Positions 22,083 through 34,894 of a stretch of DNA of 64,000 bases are shown here, piece after piece (position 1 is the first letter of the stretch; every line of letters begins with the position of its first letter). Below the pieces are notes generated by a model, which did no database searches, was not told the origin of the DNA, and worked only from the letters and a program-made list of their open reading frames with translations. This stretch comes from Symsagittifera roscoffensis (taxonomy: Eukaryota > Xenacoelomorpha > Acoela > Convolutidae), in contig NW_026971079.1 of NCBI RefSeq assembly GCF_963678635.1, positions 62,001-126,000 of the forward strand, given 5' to 3'. Position numbers and translations under genes: made by a program.

Positions 22083-23717
22083 TTGGACTATCATGAAGTC
22101 AAACCACAGGCGCCGACTATATCAGCTATCCCGATGAACGAATGGGAAGACCACTTCCAGAATCTTCTCACTTGCGAAAACCCTCCTTACGATTATCAAA
22201 TTTTTCACTCTGACCATGACTACTCTCGAACATTTGTAGAAAGTGAAATTTTAAACCGGTCCATCGAACTCCAGGAAATACTCAGCTGTCTTAACAATTC
22301 TTCCAATGGGAAAGCTGCAGGGAGCGATGGTATTACCAACGAAGCCCTCAAGACGAGTTTCGGACGCATATATAAAATTATGTACCTTTTATTCAACCGA
22401 ATCTTTGAAATAGGTATCTTGCCGATAATCTTCAAAACGGCGCATTTAAAGCCGCTCTTCAAAGGAAAAGGACAAAAAAAAGACACAACTAACTATAGAG
22501 GTATCAGTTTACTAACATGCAGTTACAAGCTTTTCACAGGTGTACTTTACGACCGGATCGAAAGATGGACTGAAGTGAACCAAATACTCCCAAACTCTCA
22601 ATTCGGATTTCGAAAAGGGAGATCGACAATACAAGCCACCACCAAACTCAAAAATACGATAGAACTCTTGATTGCCTCTCATATAAGATATTACGAGTGT
22701 TTTGTAGACTTCAAAAAAGCTTTTGACACTTTTAACAGACAGAAACTGCTAGATAAACTAAAAGACTTGGTATCAAAAATAACATGATAATGGCTATCCG
22801 AGCAGTCCTGCAACCAAATATGGTACAAGGTAAAGCCGGTTCTTTTATATCAAAATTGATAGTACAGCACGACGGAGTACCCCAGGGTGACAAGCTATCA
22901 CTGCTGCTCTTCTCAATCTTCATAGCAGATCTCGAACCTATTCTTAGTAAAAAATGCCACAATATTTTCTATGCGGATGATCTCATTATCGGATCTCACA
23001 TATGTCAAGTCAAAAACCAAAGCAGTCAAGTTCAGATATGGAGGTAGTTTGAGCGCTGATGACCACTTGATCTACAAAAATATGGAAATCAAATTTATCC
23101 CGGAGTTTTGTTACATGGGTATCACTTTCAGCACCAAATTGAGTCCATCAGCTCATCTTGACAACTTAGTCAAAAAGGCGAGAACCAGCACGGGGACGCT
23201 TTGCCAGAAACTCAATCCCCAGAAGATCCCTTTTCAATCGGCGACGAGGCTCCTCAATGGCGTGGTAGTACCCAGCGGAACATATGGCCTGGACATATAT
23301 GAAATGAACGAAATAAGGAGAAATGAACATCCCCAAAAACTGGAAAACCATTTCTGGAAGGTCTGGTGCGGTGTATCACAGCATCACAGCTCGAGGAATT
23401 CGAGACACCATTTATTGGAATACGACTTCCTCAACCTACAGGGAGCGAAAGGGATTAGACGACGCATCATCACATTATTTCATTGTTCAGGACTACACTC
23501 ATGTATTTGTATTTTTGATAACTGCTTCAGAATTCAAAATACTGAATGCTGTGACTCAATTTTAGGATTCTCAGTAGGAGAAGCCTGCAGATGCAGACTC
23601 TGCGATAGTCAGCTGAGGGACAATTACCAGTTACTTCATTGCAAGAATCTATGTGGGACACCCTTCCAGAGAGTAAAAGCAGTTTTCTGGATGATTTCTG
23701 ACGCCCTCGCGTCCTAA
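22083..23717 (+). pseudogene. LINE-A reverse transcriptase and C-terminal Cys/His region (copy 2)
   Basis: The frame from 22083 has NGKAAGSDGITNEALK, NYRGISLLTCSYKL, FGFRKGRSTIQA and CFVDFKKAFD. It stops at 22785-22787. The next frame (22784-23047) has HDGVPQGDKLSLLLFSIF and IFYADDLI (catalytic Asp pair). A third (22971-23717) carries the thumb region and ends with CRLCDSQLRDNYQLLHC, a Cys/His motif common near LINE C termini. The same two frame changes are present in copy 3, so they predate duplication. Confidence 0.8.
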
Positions 23718-24199
23718 CAAACAATTCCAGACTTTCAGTCGGAGCTCTGCCATATCCACTCTATCCGACTCAATTTGGGACTATCCCGACGCCTCTGGGT
23801 CAATTTTTTGCATTTCTACCATATTCACTCTATCCGGGGGGTCGCGGCATTATTTGGAAGAATCATTGGAAAATCAATTAGAATCCGAATTTTTGTTTCC
23901 GGTCAAATGGATCGTAGCAATATCAGTGGTTTGTAAGCCAAGTTATAGAACCGTACTAATAGCGCTTACATTCTGAGACCTCTCAGAGATTTGTCCCCAT
24001 AAACATGAGTTACACCGTAATAAAGGGTCACTTTTAATTTATAAATTTTATAAGCTGACTTGATATTACCTACAACAACTACACCTAGACTACAACTGAT
24101 GTTTGATACTTTGAAATTTTAACTATTGATACTTTTCATGTTTTAATACTTGTATTATTGTCTTTTCAGAAGACTTGAATTTACTCTTCTTCTTCTTCA

Positions 24200-25755
24200 A
24201 TCTACCAAATGCGGATCCTGCAAATTGGTGGCGAAAGAAGGTGATGCATGATGCAGGTGCAATTGGGTGTGACAAATGTGATGGTTAGTTCATGGGCAAT
24301 GTGTTGGGATCACTGCGGATGCTGTGTCAACTATGGGCCGCGTTCGTGGATGCTTTTGTTTATGTGGTGGCTGCCTAGAGGGTGACGTCTTCAAATCCGA
24401 AGCTAAGTTTGAACTTGTGATAAAGAAATATGAAGTTTTACATGATCTTATGAACGATATTAAAAACTTATTTAAGGCCACAGGCTCGACTACGTCAAAC
24501 AACATTCCAAACAATAATATCCATTATAACTCATCAAATAACGGAATTTTAAATGGTGGTATTTCTGAAGACAAAGGTGACTTCACGTCTAATGTTGAAG
24601 CAGAAGAAGCCAAGGTTTCGGAAATACTGGAGTATATTGGCGAGTCAAACATTAACATAAACCAAATGTATAGACTTGTCAAAAGTAAATCCTCAGAACG
24701 AAGGCCACCTCTTGATACATCTGCATACAGAATACCTATCAATTCTCCAATTGAATGCATTCGTTATTTTAATACTAAATTAGCATCTTTATCATGCTCA
24801 TACACACTCATGGGTGACTTCAATTTGCCTGACATCTGCTGGACATATTTTTCTGGTCGTTCGGTTTACTCTAATTTGCTTTTTTTCTACTATCGAGGAA
24901 TTTGATCGACTTTTTACCTCTTATTGATGAACCAACTCATCGATCCGGTAACACCCTGGACCTGATATTGTCATTTCAAACTGAACTATTAACAGTTTTC
25001 CTTGACAATAAATTGTATTCAGACCACTTTCCCGTGTTTGCTTTCTTTACAATACCCAAATTAACACTGAGCACCGCTGGGCAAAAATTAGGCTCTCAAT
25101 TTTCAAAACTCTCATTCTCTTGTTCAGTTTTCAATGAAAATATCAGCTCATGCTTTATTAATCTTATTTTTACTCAAAACTTATGTACGTGACTGGTATT
25201 CTGAAATTATGGCAGTAATACACTTGCGACCAAAGGCGGAAACACTTCCTTATATTGTCCCACACTGTCCATCTTCTTAACAAACATCGAACAGCTTCAA
25301 AACTTGAAAATAACAATCTACGTCTCTCTTCATTGCAATGCAATTTTGATTAATCAATTGGACTCGATAAAACATGCTTGATTGAACTGTTATCTCTGAA
25401 TTCAACTCGTGACTATTTTAAATATCTGCGCTCATTTACTAAAAAACGACTACCAAATCAAATGCAATGGAAAGACAAAAAAGCTACCAATTTTTGGAAA
25501 GACAAAAAAGCTACCAATTTTTTGAAAATAGCCAATCTTATGAATGATTACTTCTGTTCTGTGTTCATGCCAAGATGGAATTCTGCTCTATATGCACATG
25601 ACAACCCTTCAATTCTGTTAAACGTGCTTCAAAAATGTGTTCTTCAAGTTGAAACGTCACTTGCGTCAGCTTCAACTACATGTTTAACCAATGACAACCT
25701 TCCAACTTTTTTTCTTAGCAACTGCAGCAATATTATCGCATCACTTGTCGTTCAG
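24200..25755 (+). mobile_element. LINE-B (CR1/Jockey-like), copy 1, truncated before RT
   Basis: It starts with a PHD-type finger and ORF1 (about 24205-24710). About 0.6 kb present in copies 2 and 3 is missing after CGAAGGCCAC (24707). The endonuclease then continues (GDFNLPDICWT near 24812, DEPTHRSGNTLDLILSF near 24930). The copy ends near 25755, where LINE-A copy 3 begins within TTCAGCCGACGTCAG. No reverse transcriptase remains. Confidence 0.7.
24324..24905 (+). pseudogene. LINE-B ORF1 fused to endonuclease piece by internal deletion (copy 1)
   Basis: A 193-residue frame starts with the end of a PHD-type finger (GCFCLCGGCLEGD) and an ORF1 helical region (NDIKNLFKATGST ... LEYIGESNININQM). 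It then passes directly into endonuclease sequence (MGDFNLPDICWT). Copies 2 and 3 show that these belong to separate regions, so this fusion was made by the 0.6 kb deletion and is unlikely to be functional. Confidence 0.6.
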
Positions 25756-26919
25756 CCGACGTCAGTTACCTAAATTCTAATCGCTTTTCACCGTCTCGAC
25801 CTAGCCAGTTGATTTTCTGGTTTGTCTAGGGCTAAGTAAAAAGTTACTATTTTAGGCCATCAGTCAAACGACTTTTAATCAGCTTTCGTTTACATGCAAA
25901 CACAACCACATAGCTGGGTCTCGGATCCTCAGACTACGTGATTGCTACCAAAAACACGGCTCGAATATCCTATTTTACTGTGTTTTTGGTGACAGTTCTA
26001 TAATAAATCCATTGGAGATGGATTGACCCTTTCCTCTTTCTAGCTACTCATTTTCTAAAATATCAAACACTACCGGTGTTAATTCAAATGTCTATGGCAT
26101 CAGAGTAGCTGAAATGTCAGTTTATTATAGTCCTTCACCATATACTGTCTCTGGGGGGCCGAGCCTCCGCTTCCGTGTTTTCACTGTAATAACGTCGTTA
26201 TTACTCCCAATTCGTGGCACGGGAGGGTACTGCTCTCTACTTCTTCCCCACTGAAGCCTCCTTTCCGTCTTTCGTCTCCAATTAGCTGTCTTATCGTGCG
26301 TGGTCGTCACGATAAAAGGCTTCGTTTTTTGTTACATTCCCGTTCGACTGTTTTTCACTATTTCAGCTGTTGTTCTGTTTTTTGTCACTTTCTGGCTCAA
26401 AAATGCCGTTTTTGATTTTCTGAGAAATGTGACGTCACATATCGAATTTTTGAAAATTAAAATTTCAGAATTTTCCAACCCTCCTTTGCAGCACTTTTTT
26501 TTATCACTTAGGCCTTTTTTTCTAATTTCGTGTCGTGCCGGAAGGTTGCTCTGTGCCAATCTGGCAAAATGGCACAACCAGCAGACGAAGGAGCAACGCA
26601 CCATATCGAATGTACCGGCGAAAATTGCGTCATTGGATTCCGTGTGGATACCGACCATGGTTACGAAGGATTTTTGATCGATGGATTTCTATTGCGGTTT
26701 CTGCGCGCCTGAAAAATTCAGAAAGTTGGAGACTAAGATTACAAATATAGAAAATAAATTAACCAAACCCCGTCCGAACGGATCCAGGAACAATCATTTA
26801 TATGGGGTACCTCCAATCCGGAGCAATCCACCCAACGTATCACACAGATCCAATCAGAGGAGCGGGAGAAAGAAAGACGATGCAGAAACCTCATAGTATC
26901 AGGGAACATTGACTTCAAA

Positions 26920-27615
26920 ATGAACGACGAAGAATTTGTTTGTGAAATCCTAAAAATCACGAATGTAACGCCAGCGACCAAGCCCAGTACTACCAGAATA
27001 ACTAGAAAAAACAAATCCCAGGTCATCAAAATAACGTTCGAAGAAAATAAAAACAATCAAGGGGTCCTTAAAAATTCCATGAAATTTCAAGAAACTTTAC
27101 CTGGGGTCTACATAAACCCAGATCTTACACAACTAGAACAACTTGCACAATTCCTGCTTAGACAAGAGCTAAAAAGTAAACGGGTGGAGTTCCCAGGTAA
27201 AAAATGGAAGATCGCAAAGAGTTTAGTAGTAGAGATGGAGCAATACCTAGCGAGCAAACCCCTCTCCTTAACGACATCGAACATAGAAGAGGTTAAAAAC
27301 ACTATAAAACTTGATCATGACCTCATTACAAACTCAGAAATTATCTTACTTATCGAATTTTCTTCAACAAACGAGCTGCATATAACGAACTTCAATACAT
27401 TTAACCGCCTCGCCATTAGAAACCCCAGAGGACGACCGTCCGGTGGATTGACTATTGCATGCACGAAAAAACTCGATATCGTATCGAAAGTGCTTTACTC
27501 TAGTGACAATACTCTCTCTATAGCTTTCCAAAGTCCTAAATTGATTTATCCTTTTGCTATTTTTCCCCAGATACTCATCTGTATACAATTATTGAGGAAC
27601 TTGACAATATCATAG
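26920..27615 (+). pseudogene. LINE-A ORF1 end running into endonuclease (copy 3)
   Basis: A 231-residue open frame contains the ORF1-type block (LPGVYINPDLTQLEQLAQF, LRQELKSKRVEF). It then passes without a stop into endonuclease-like sequence (HITNFNTFNRLAIRN, GRPSGGLTIACTKKLD). In copy 2 a TAG at 21057-21059 separates them. Whether ORF1 and ORF2 were originally one frame in this family is therefore an open question. Confidence 0.55.
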
Positions 27616-28135
27616 CAAGCATCAATTCTCATGTTTCTATAATGGCTGGAGACTTCAATTGCAGAACTGATTCAGGGACAAGAGGCCTTTCTTTGGTTGA
27701 ATAATTCTCTTGTTACAATTATCATTGCACTAAAGAATATAATGAAGCCACGTGTGAGAGCGGGATTGTAAGAAGCATCATTGATCTTATTTTTGTTAGT
27801 AGTCTTACACATATTTTTTCAAGCAGCTGCGAAGTTATCCCAAGCCATATTACTAAACACCATGGCTGCATGCGGACCGAAAAGAAAGGTGGAACTCAGC
27901 AAGCTGAAATCCCTCATAGTCCCCCTCAAAAGTCAAAATCTTGCAAAAATGCACCTCGACGAAATCTATAATAGCCTTTCCACAGCAATGCGAAACCCCA
28001 ATCTGGTTCGATAGATTATTGTATCTTATGTTAACAAAAGTCAAGGAACTATATAGATCACAGATATGGGAACCCTACAAAAGTCTGAGAAAAATTTACT
28101 AGAAAACATGTGAATACAAGAAGCGCCAACACCAG

Positions 28136-29625
28136 ATGGACAGGGAGAAGGCCATTATTTTGGCCGCTGAAGACGACAAATCTTTAATTTGGACTATCAT
28201 GAAGTCCAAACCACAGGCGCCGACTATATCAGCTATCCCGATGAACGAATGGGAAGACCACTTCCAGAATCTTCTCACTTGCGAAAACCCTCCTGACGAT
28301 TATCATATTTTTCACTCTGACCATGACTACTCTCAAACATTTATAGAAAGTGAAATTTTAAACCGGCCCATCGAACTCCAGGAAATACTCAGCTGTCTTA
28401 ACAAGTCTTCCAATGGGAAAGCTGCAGGGAGCGATGGTATTACCCACGAAGCCCTCAAGACGAATTTCGGACGCATATATAAAATTATGTACCTTTTATT
28501 CAAGCGAATCTTTGAAATAGGTATCTTGCCGATAATCTTCAAAACGGCCCATATAAAGCCGCTCTTCAAAGCAAAAGGACACAAAAAAGACACAAATAAC
28601 TATAGAGGTATCAGTTTACTATCATGCAGTTACAAGCTTTTCACAGGTGTACTATATGACCGGATCGAAAGATGGACTGAAGTGAACCAAATACTCCCAG
28701 ACTCTCAATTTGGATTTCGAAAAGGGAGATCGACAATACAAGCCACCATTAAACTCAAAAAAACGATAGAACTCTCGATTGCCTCTCATATAAGATATTA
28801 CGAGTGTTTTGTAGACTTCAAAAAACTTTTGACACTATTAACAGGCAGAAACTGCTAGATAAACTAAAAGACTTGGTATCAAAAATAACATGATAATGGC
28901 TATCCGAGCAGTCCTGCAACCAAACATGATTCAAGTGAAAGACGGTCTTTTTATATCAAAATTGATAGTACAGCACGACGGGGTACCCCAGGGTGACAAG
29001 CTATCACTGCTGCTCTTCTCAATCTTCATAGCAGATCTCGAACCTATTCTTAGTAAAAAATGCCACAATATTTTCTATGCGGATGATCTCATTATCGAAT
29101 ATCACATATGTCAAGTCAAAAACCAAAGCAGTCAAGTTCAGAAATGGAGGTAGTTTGAGCGCTGATGACCACTTGATCTACAAAAATATGGAAATCAAAT
29201 TTATCCCGGATTTCTGTTACATGGGTATCACTTTCAGCACCAAATTGAGTCCATCAGCTCATCTTGACAAGTTAGTCAAAAAGGCGAGAACCAGCACGGG
29301 GACGCTTTGCCAGAAACTCAATCCCCAGAAGATCCCTTTTCAATCGGCGACGAGGCTCCTCAATGGCGTGGTAGTACCCAGCGGAACATATGGCCTGGAT
29401 ATATATGAAATGAACGAAATAAGGAGAATTGAACATCTCCAAAAACTGGAAAACCATTTCTGGAAGGTCTGGTGCGGTGTATCACAGCATCACAGCTCGA
29501 GGAATTTGAGACACCATTTATTGGAAAACGACTTCCTCAACCTACAAGGAGCGAAAGGGATTAGACGACGCATCATCACATTATTTTTATTGTTCAGGAC
29601 TACACTCATGTCTTTGTCTTTTTGA
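28136..29625 (+). pseudogene. LINE-A reverse transcriptase (copy 3)
   Basis: It has the same blocks as copy 2: GKAAGSDGITHEALK, NYRGISLLSCSYKL, FGFRKGRSTIQA, CFVDFKK, then HDGVPQGDKLSLLLFSIF and FYADDLII in a second frame, and the thumb region in a third. An additional single-base change after CFVDFKK shifts the first frame at about 28825. The Cys/His C terminus is readable at about 29690-29800 in another frame. Confidence 0.75.
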
Positions 29626-30338
29626 TAACTGCTTCAGAATTCGAAATACTGAATGCTGTGACTCAATTTTAGGATTCTCAGTAGGAGAAGCCTGCAGATG
29701 CAGACTCTGCGATAGTCAGCTGAGGGACAATTACCAGTTACTTCATTGCAAGAATCTATGTGGGACACCCTTCCAGAGAGTAAAAGCAGTTTTCTGGATG
29801 ATTTCTGACGCCCTCGGGTCCTAACAAACAATTCCAGACACTCAGTCGCAGCTCTGCCATATCCACTCTATCCGACTCAATTTGGGACTATCCCGACGCC
29901 TCTGGGTCAATTTTTGCATTTCTACCATATTCACTCTATCCGGATCAATTTACGACCAATCCGAGTGGTCGCGGCATTATTTGGAAGAATCATTGGAAAA
30001 TCAATTAGAATCCGAATTTTTGTTTCCGGTCAACTGGTTCGTAGCAATATCAGTGGTTTGTAAGCCAAGTTAAAGAACCGTACTAATAGCGCTTACATTC
30101 CGAGAACTCTCAGAGATTTGTCCCCATAAAAATGAGTAACACCGTAATAAAGGGTCACTTTAATTTATAAATTTTAAAAGCTAACTTGATATTACCTACA
30201 ACAACTACACCTAGACTACAACTGATATTTGATACTTTGAAACTTTAACTATTGATACTTTTCATGTTTTCATACTTGTATTATTGTCTTTTCAGAAGAC
30301 TTGAATTTACTCTTCTTCTTCTTCTTCAATCTACCAAA

Positions 30339-30910
30339 TGCGGATCCTGCAAATGGGTGGTGAAAGAATGTGATGCAGGTGCAATTGAATGTGACAAGTG
30401 TGATGGTTAGTTCATGGGCAATGTGTTGGGATCACTGCGGATGCTGTGTCAACTATGGGCCGCGTTCGTGGATGCTTTTGGTTATGTGGTGGCTGCCTAG
30501 AGGGTGACGTCTTCAAATCCGAAGCTAAGTTTGAACTTGTGATAAAGAAATATGAAGTTTTACATGATGTTTTGAACGATATTAAAAACTTATTTAAGGC
30601 CACAGGCTCGACTACGTCAAACAACATTCCAAACTTTAATTTCCATTCTAATTCATCAAATAACGGAATTTTAAATGATGGTATTTCTGAAGATAAAGGT
30701 GACTTCACGTCTAATGTTGAAGCAGAAGAAGCCAGTGTTTCGGAAATACTGGAGTATATTGGCGAGTCAAACATTAACATAAGCCAAATGTATAGTTTTG
30801 TCAAAAGTAAATCCTCAGAACGAAGGCCACGTCCCATACTTTTACGCCTATCATCAGATTGGGACGCTCGAAAATGTCTTGCTAAAGCGTATAAACTCAA
30901 AAATTTTTAA
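30339..30910 (+). pseudogene. LINE-B ORF1 with PHD-type zinc finger (copy 2)
   Basis: The finger reads KCGSCK ... ECDKCDG, then after a frame change HGQCVGITADAV and CFWLCGGCLEGD, giving the C4HC3 ligand order of a PHD finger. The following frame (30446-30910) is helical and ends with RPRPILLRLSSDWDARKCL ... YKLKNF, matching the C-terminal block of many CR1/Jockey ORF1 proteins. The finger is broken by an in-frame stop (GGT TAG) in all three copies. Confidence 0.6.
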
Positions 30911-31079
30911 GATAAAGTCTTCATTTCCAAGTTGATCAACAGCGATGAACAAGCTGTGAAACGCAAAATTCTCAAGAAACGATATGAAATGATAAATCAC
31001 GACCAAATACCTCGCAATTAGTTAAAAATTTGCGGCCTCACTCTTGAAAGAAATGAAGAAAAGGTCAAATTAGACTGAC

Positions 31080-31887
31080 TACAGCTGAAATTATTTCTGC
31101 TTAACGTAGAAAGCCTAATAAATGTCAGCCAGCGTTTCAAAATCCTCAAATATCTAAATTTAGATTCTCCCGATTTCGTCTTTCTCACAGAGACCTGGCT
31201 CAAAAATGAAAATACCAATCCCGAAATCTTTCCATTAAACTGTCCTTATCCTGTTATTTCTCGGGTTGATCGTGCTTGTGGAGACCTCGGAGGGGTTATC
31301 ATCGCCCTTAAGAACCGCTTTGTAACAAACTACTCTATTCCTTCATACAATGCAGACTATTGCTTTGGTTTATCAATTTATTACGGATGTCGTAATCATG
31401 TCGTTCTTCTTGTTTATAACCCCTTGATACATCTGCATACAGAATACCTATCAGTTCTCCAGTTGAATGCATTCGTTATTTTAATACTAAATTAGCATCT
31501 TTATCATGCTCATACACACTCATGGGTGACTTCAATTTGCCCGACATCTGCTGGACATTTGCTTTTTTTCCACTATCGAGGAATTTGATCGACTTTTTAA
31601 CTCTTATCGATGAACCAACTCATCGATCCGGTAACACCCTGGACCTGATATTGTCATTTCATACTGAACTATTAACAGTATTCCTTGACAATAAATGGTA
31701 TTCAGACCATTTTCCCGTGTTTGATTTCTTTACAATACCCAAATTAACACTGAGCACCGCTGGGCAAAAATTAGGCTCTCAATTTTCAAAACTCTCATTC
31801 TTTTGTTCAGTTTTCAATGGAAATATCAGCTCATGCTTTATTAATCTTATTTTTACTCAACACTTATGTACGTCACTGGTATTCTGA
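31080..31887 (+). pseudogene. LINE-B AP-endonuclease region (copy 2)
   Basis: Across frames it reads LLNVESLINVSQRF, PDFVFLTETWL, MGDFNLPDICWT and SGNTLDLILSF, ending with SDHFPVFDFF (SDH block). These are the standard landmarks of LINE apurinic endonucleases (N..SL, TETWL, GDFN, SDHxP). Stops near 31018 and 31078, and a junction or frame change near 31425, interrupt it. Confidence 0.7.
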
Positions 31888-32378
31888 AATTATGGCAATA
31901 ATACACTTGCGACCGAAGGCGGCAACAACTTCCTTATTTTTTTTGTCCCACCATGTTCATCTTCTTAACAAACATCGAACAGCTTCAAAACTTAAAAATA
32001 ACATTCTACGTCTCTCTTCATTGCAATGCGATTTTGATCAAACAATTGGACTCGATAAAACAAGCTTGTTTGAACTGTTATCTCTGAATTCCACTCGTGA
32101 CTATTTTAAATATCTGCGCTCATTTACTAGAAAACGACTACTAAATCAAATGCAATTGAAAGACAAAAAAGCTAACACTTTTTGGAAAGACACAAAAGCT
32201 ACCAATTTTTTGAAAAAAGCCAATCTTATGAATGATTACTTCTATTCTGTGTTCCTGCCAAGATGGAGTTCTGCTCTATATGCACATGACAACCCTTCAA
32301 TTTTGTTAAACATGCATCAAATAAGTGTTGTTCAAGTTGAAACGTCACTTGCGTCAGCTTCAACTACATGTTTAACCA

Positions 32379-33708
32379 ATGACAACCTTCCAACTTTTGT
32401 TCATAGCAACTGCAGCAATACTATCGCGCCACTTGTCGTTCAGCTTTTTTGTTAATGTCTTAAATACCCAAAAGTTTTCCACACTTTGGATATGTGCTTA
32501 CATAACACCCATTTTAAAAACTAACAATCCAGAAAATCTTGAAAAATACCGCCCTATCAGCATCTTACCTCAATTATCGCTTATTCTGGAGAGAATGATT
32601 TTTAATTTTACTTATATTCGAGTGAGACCAAACATTACTTCCGTCCAGCATAGTTTCATGACAAAACGATCAACTATTACCCAATTTCTTGAAAACCTTG
32701 ACAAAATTTATTCAAATAATGAGACGAATCTTGAAAGTCTTTCAATATACTTCGATTTTTGCAAAGCTTTTGATCAAGTAGGTTATCAAATTTTACTAAG
32801 AAAACTGGCTAAGTTTGGATTTGATTACGCGTTTCTCGAGCTTTTCTCTTCGTATCTGAGTGATCGTACTCAAATTGTTATGATTGAAATTACATCTTCT
32901 TCAATAGGTTATGTTACTAGTGGAGTGCCGCAAGGCAGCGTCTTAGGGCCACTATTGTTCGTTCTCTTCCTTAATGACGTGCCAAATGCTCTTTTAACTT
33001 CTAACTATTATTTGTTCGCTGATGACAGTAAACTGTAACCTGGCGAACACGTTTTGACATTCAAAGAGACATAGATCGTTTTAACAAATGGACTATCGAA
33101 AATTAAATGACGTTTAATGCCGATAAATGCCGAGTTATTTGTTTTAATTCTAATGAGTCGGAAACATCGCTCGGTCTTAACGATATCTCTATTCCTTCGG
33201 TATCATCTATCAAAGATCTCGGGGTCACAATTTCTCGAAACTTGAAATGGGAAAACCATCTTCAACTCAATTTTATTGCTGTTAATAAATCCTTTCATTT
33301 TATCAAACGTTCTATTCCATACAGCGTCTCATTGTGGACTAAGTTTAAAATTATCAGCTTCTCTACGGCCGTCAAATCTGGTTTCCTTCCATACTTTACA
33401 GGCGTAAACTTGAATTGCTTAATAAAAAATTGTCTAAAATGGGTGACGGGTCTCGTCTCAGTGACTACACGGAGCATTTGAAGGTGACCGATTCCCTGCC
33501 AATATCCTTCTCCATTGCAATCTACGACTTGGTTTTTCTCATTAGAGTCCCTAATGAGAAATTCGATTTCGAGCTTTACAAGTTCATTAATTTTGCCTTC
33601 TCCGCCAACGATCTTCGAAACACTGCCTACCCTAGACTGACAGCAGCAACCAATAAATGTCGTCTCTTCTTCACCAGGCAGTTCTTCTTCTATCGCGCCG
33701 ATATGTAA
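32379..33708 (+). pseudogene. LINE-B reverse transcriptase (copy 2)
   Basis: The frame 32379-33038 has EKYRPISILPQLSLILERM, SMTKRSTITQFLE-type spacing, IYFDFCKAFDQV (motif A), TSGVPQGSVLGPLLF (motif B) and LFADDSKL (motif C, FADD). A stop follows at 33036. The thumb continues at 33107-33481 (FNADKCRVICFNS, IKDLGVTISRNLKW). This is a CR1/Jockey-type enzyme with multiple lesions. Confidence 0.8.
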
Positions 33709-34013
33709 ACATGCTATATTCCTATGATATTGCTGATATTTTTGCATCTCCTGAAGCGTTTAAGAAGTCACTCAAAACTATCTGTAAGCGAGGGTTAACT
33801 CATTTGATTCAAACAACACCTGTACTATGTTTTTGGCCTGTAATTGCATCAATTGCCTTTGTTAGTACACCTTGATTGTATAGTCAATACTTGATTCCGT
33901 GCTGAGTAATTTGTAGCTCGCCATGTCACTATATTAATGTATTACACCAAGTAAATAGTCTTTCAACAATCTGTATGATGCTTTTATAAATGTTAAAGGG
34001 AAATAATTCTTTC

Positions 34014-34087
<74 letters not shown>
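34014..34087. repeat. (TAG)n microsatellite, LINE-B tail of copy 2
   Basis: About 25 uninterrupted trinucleotide units directly follow the LINE-B 3-prime region. It corresponds to the shorter tail at 40676-40719 in copy 3. Confidence 0.95.
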
Positions 34088-34894
34088 AGACAAATTGCTA
34101 TTCACAATTTGTCTAATAATAACAACTGATTCAAGAAGAGCTGTCTTGTTCCTGGTAGAGAACGCCCAGTGTTATTGTGAGATTGTTGATACTGGAGTAA
34201 GGAGAACCTTGATTGGGCAGGTCGACGAGTGAAGCAACCCCCTGGACCAGAGAACCAAACTATTTCCGTTGAAACTAGTTATTTACTGAAACTTCTAGAG
34301 TTGTTTTAATTTCATTATTTACTTATTTCTAGAGTCGCGTCACTATTTGAGTAATGAATTTAAACTTCTGAGTGTGTTTTACACAGTCATATTAAGATAA
34401 GGCGGGTTTCAGGTCGATCCGTTTGAAATAGATCAAAGGTCCACTGTCTAAAAAAACTAATGATGTTTAGAAACCTAGCCATGGGGAAAATTATATTTCG
34501 AGAGTGGGGGGGGGGGTTATTTTGGAGGTGGCGTTTAAGCTGTTAAACGATTTTGTAGTCCCATGTCTTAAGCAAATCGATTTGGCTCCGACAGCTTGAG
34601 ATACAAAAACACAAGAGATAGTGTCCCTAACCCTTGAGCCAATGGTTATAGGGCCTATTTCTCTTAACCTCATATGTGAAGTAAGCGGACGATTGTTACA
34701 ATATCTCAAATCTAGGAAAAAGTCTAAGAAATAACCCAATAAAAATAACAAATCTTACTCACGAAGCGGAGTCGTCTTCTTAGATAATTTTTCACAACAG
34801 TTTTTCTTCTGTGATATTTTTTCTGTGCAGCCTATTCATTTTGATAAACTATTAAATAGGCAATCCCTATTTACTAAGCCAACTTCAGATTGAC
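34088..34894. other. Non-coding segment between LINE-B tail and LINE-C
   Basis: No gene is supported. The same sequence follows the LINE-B tail at 40720-41527. Its second half (from ATCAAAGGTCCACTGTC) recurs from about 43628, upstream of LINE-C copy 3. It contains a G-run near 34507-34516. Confidence 0.6.

Larger units (their letters stand above)
19311..23900 (+). mobile_element. LINE-A non-LTR retrotransposon, copy 2 (longest readable copy)
   Basis: In order: an untranslated region with a conserved hairpin (20120-20148), an ORF1-like gene (to 21059), an AP-endonuclease region (about 21130-21720), a reverse transcriptase with YADDL (22083-23047), and a C-terminal region with a Cys/His motif (to 23717). 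After 23720 a non-coding tail joins LINE-B, the same junction found at about 29.9 and 36.5 kb. Stops and frameshifts occur throughout, so it is not autonomous. Confidence 0.8.
25756..29900 (+). mobile_element. LINE-A non-LTR retrotransposon, copy 3
   Basis: Collinear with 19586-23900: 5-prime region and hairpin, ORF1-like frame (26920-27615, here extending into the start of the endonuclease), endonuclease GDFNCR near 27650, reverse transcriptase 28136-29153, C-terminal region 29077-29820. It shares the stop after the first reverse-transcriptase block and the frame change after YADDLI with copy 2. It has extra lesions of its own, such as a deletion in the endonuclease near 27862. Confidence 0.8.
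30270..34013 (+). mobile_element. LINE-B (CR1/Jockey-like), copy 2, nearly full length
   Basis: In order: PHD-type finger (30339-30496), ORF1, AP-endonuclease (about 31080-31740), reverse transcriptase (32460-33480) and C-terminal part (to about 33710). A short 3-prime region ends in a (TAG)n tail at 34014. A microsatellite tail in place of poly(A) is typical of CR1-like elements. Several stops and frameshifts disable it. Confidence 0.8.

Noticed and set aside
33990-34232. Poly-serine frame across the TAG microsatellite
   Set aside because: The Ser run is simply translation of the LINE-B (TAG)n tail and the frame has no other support.
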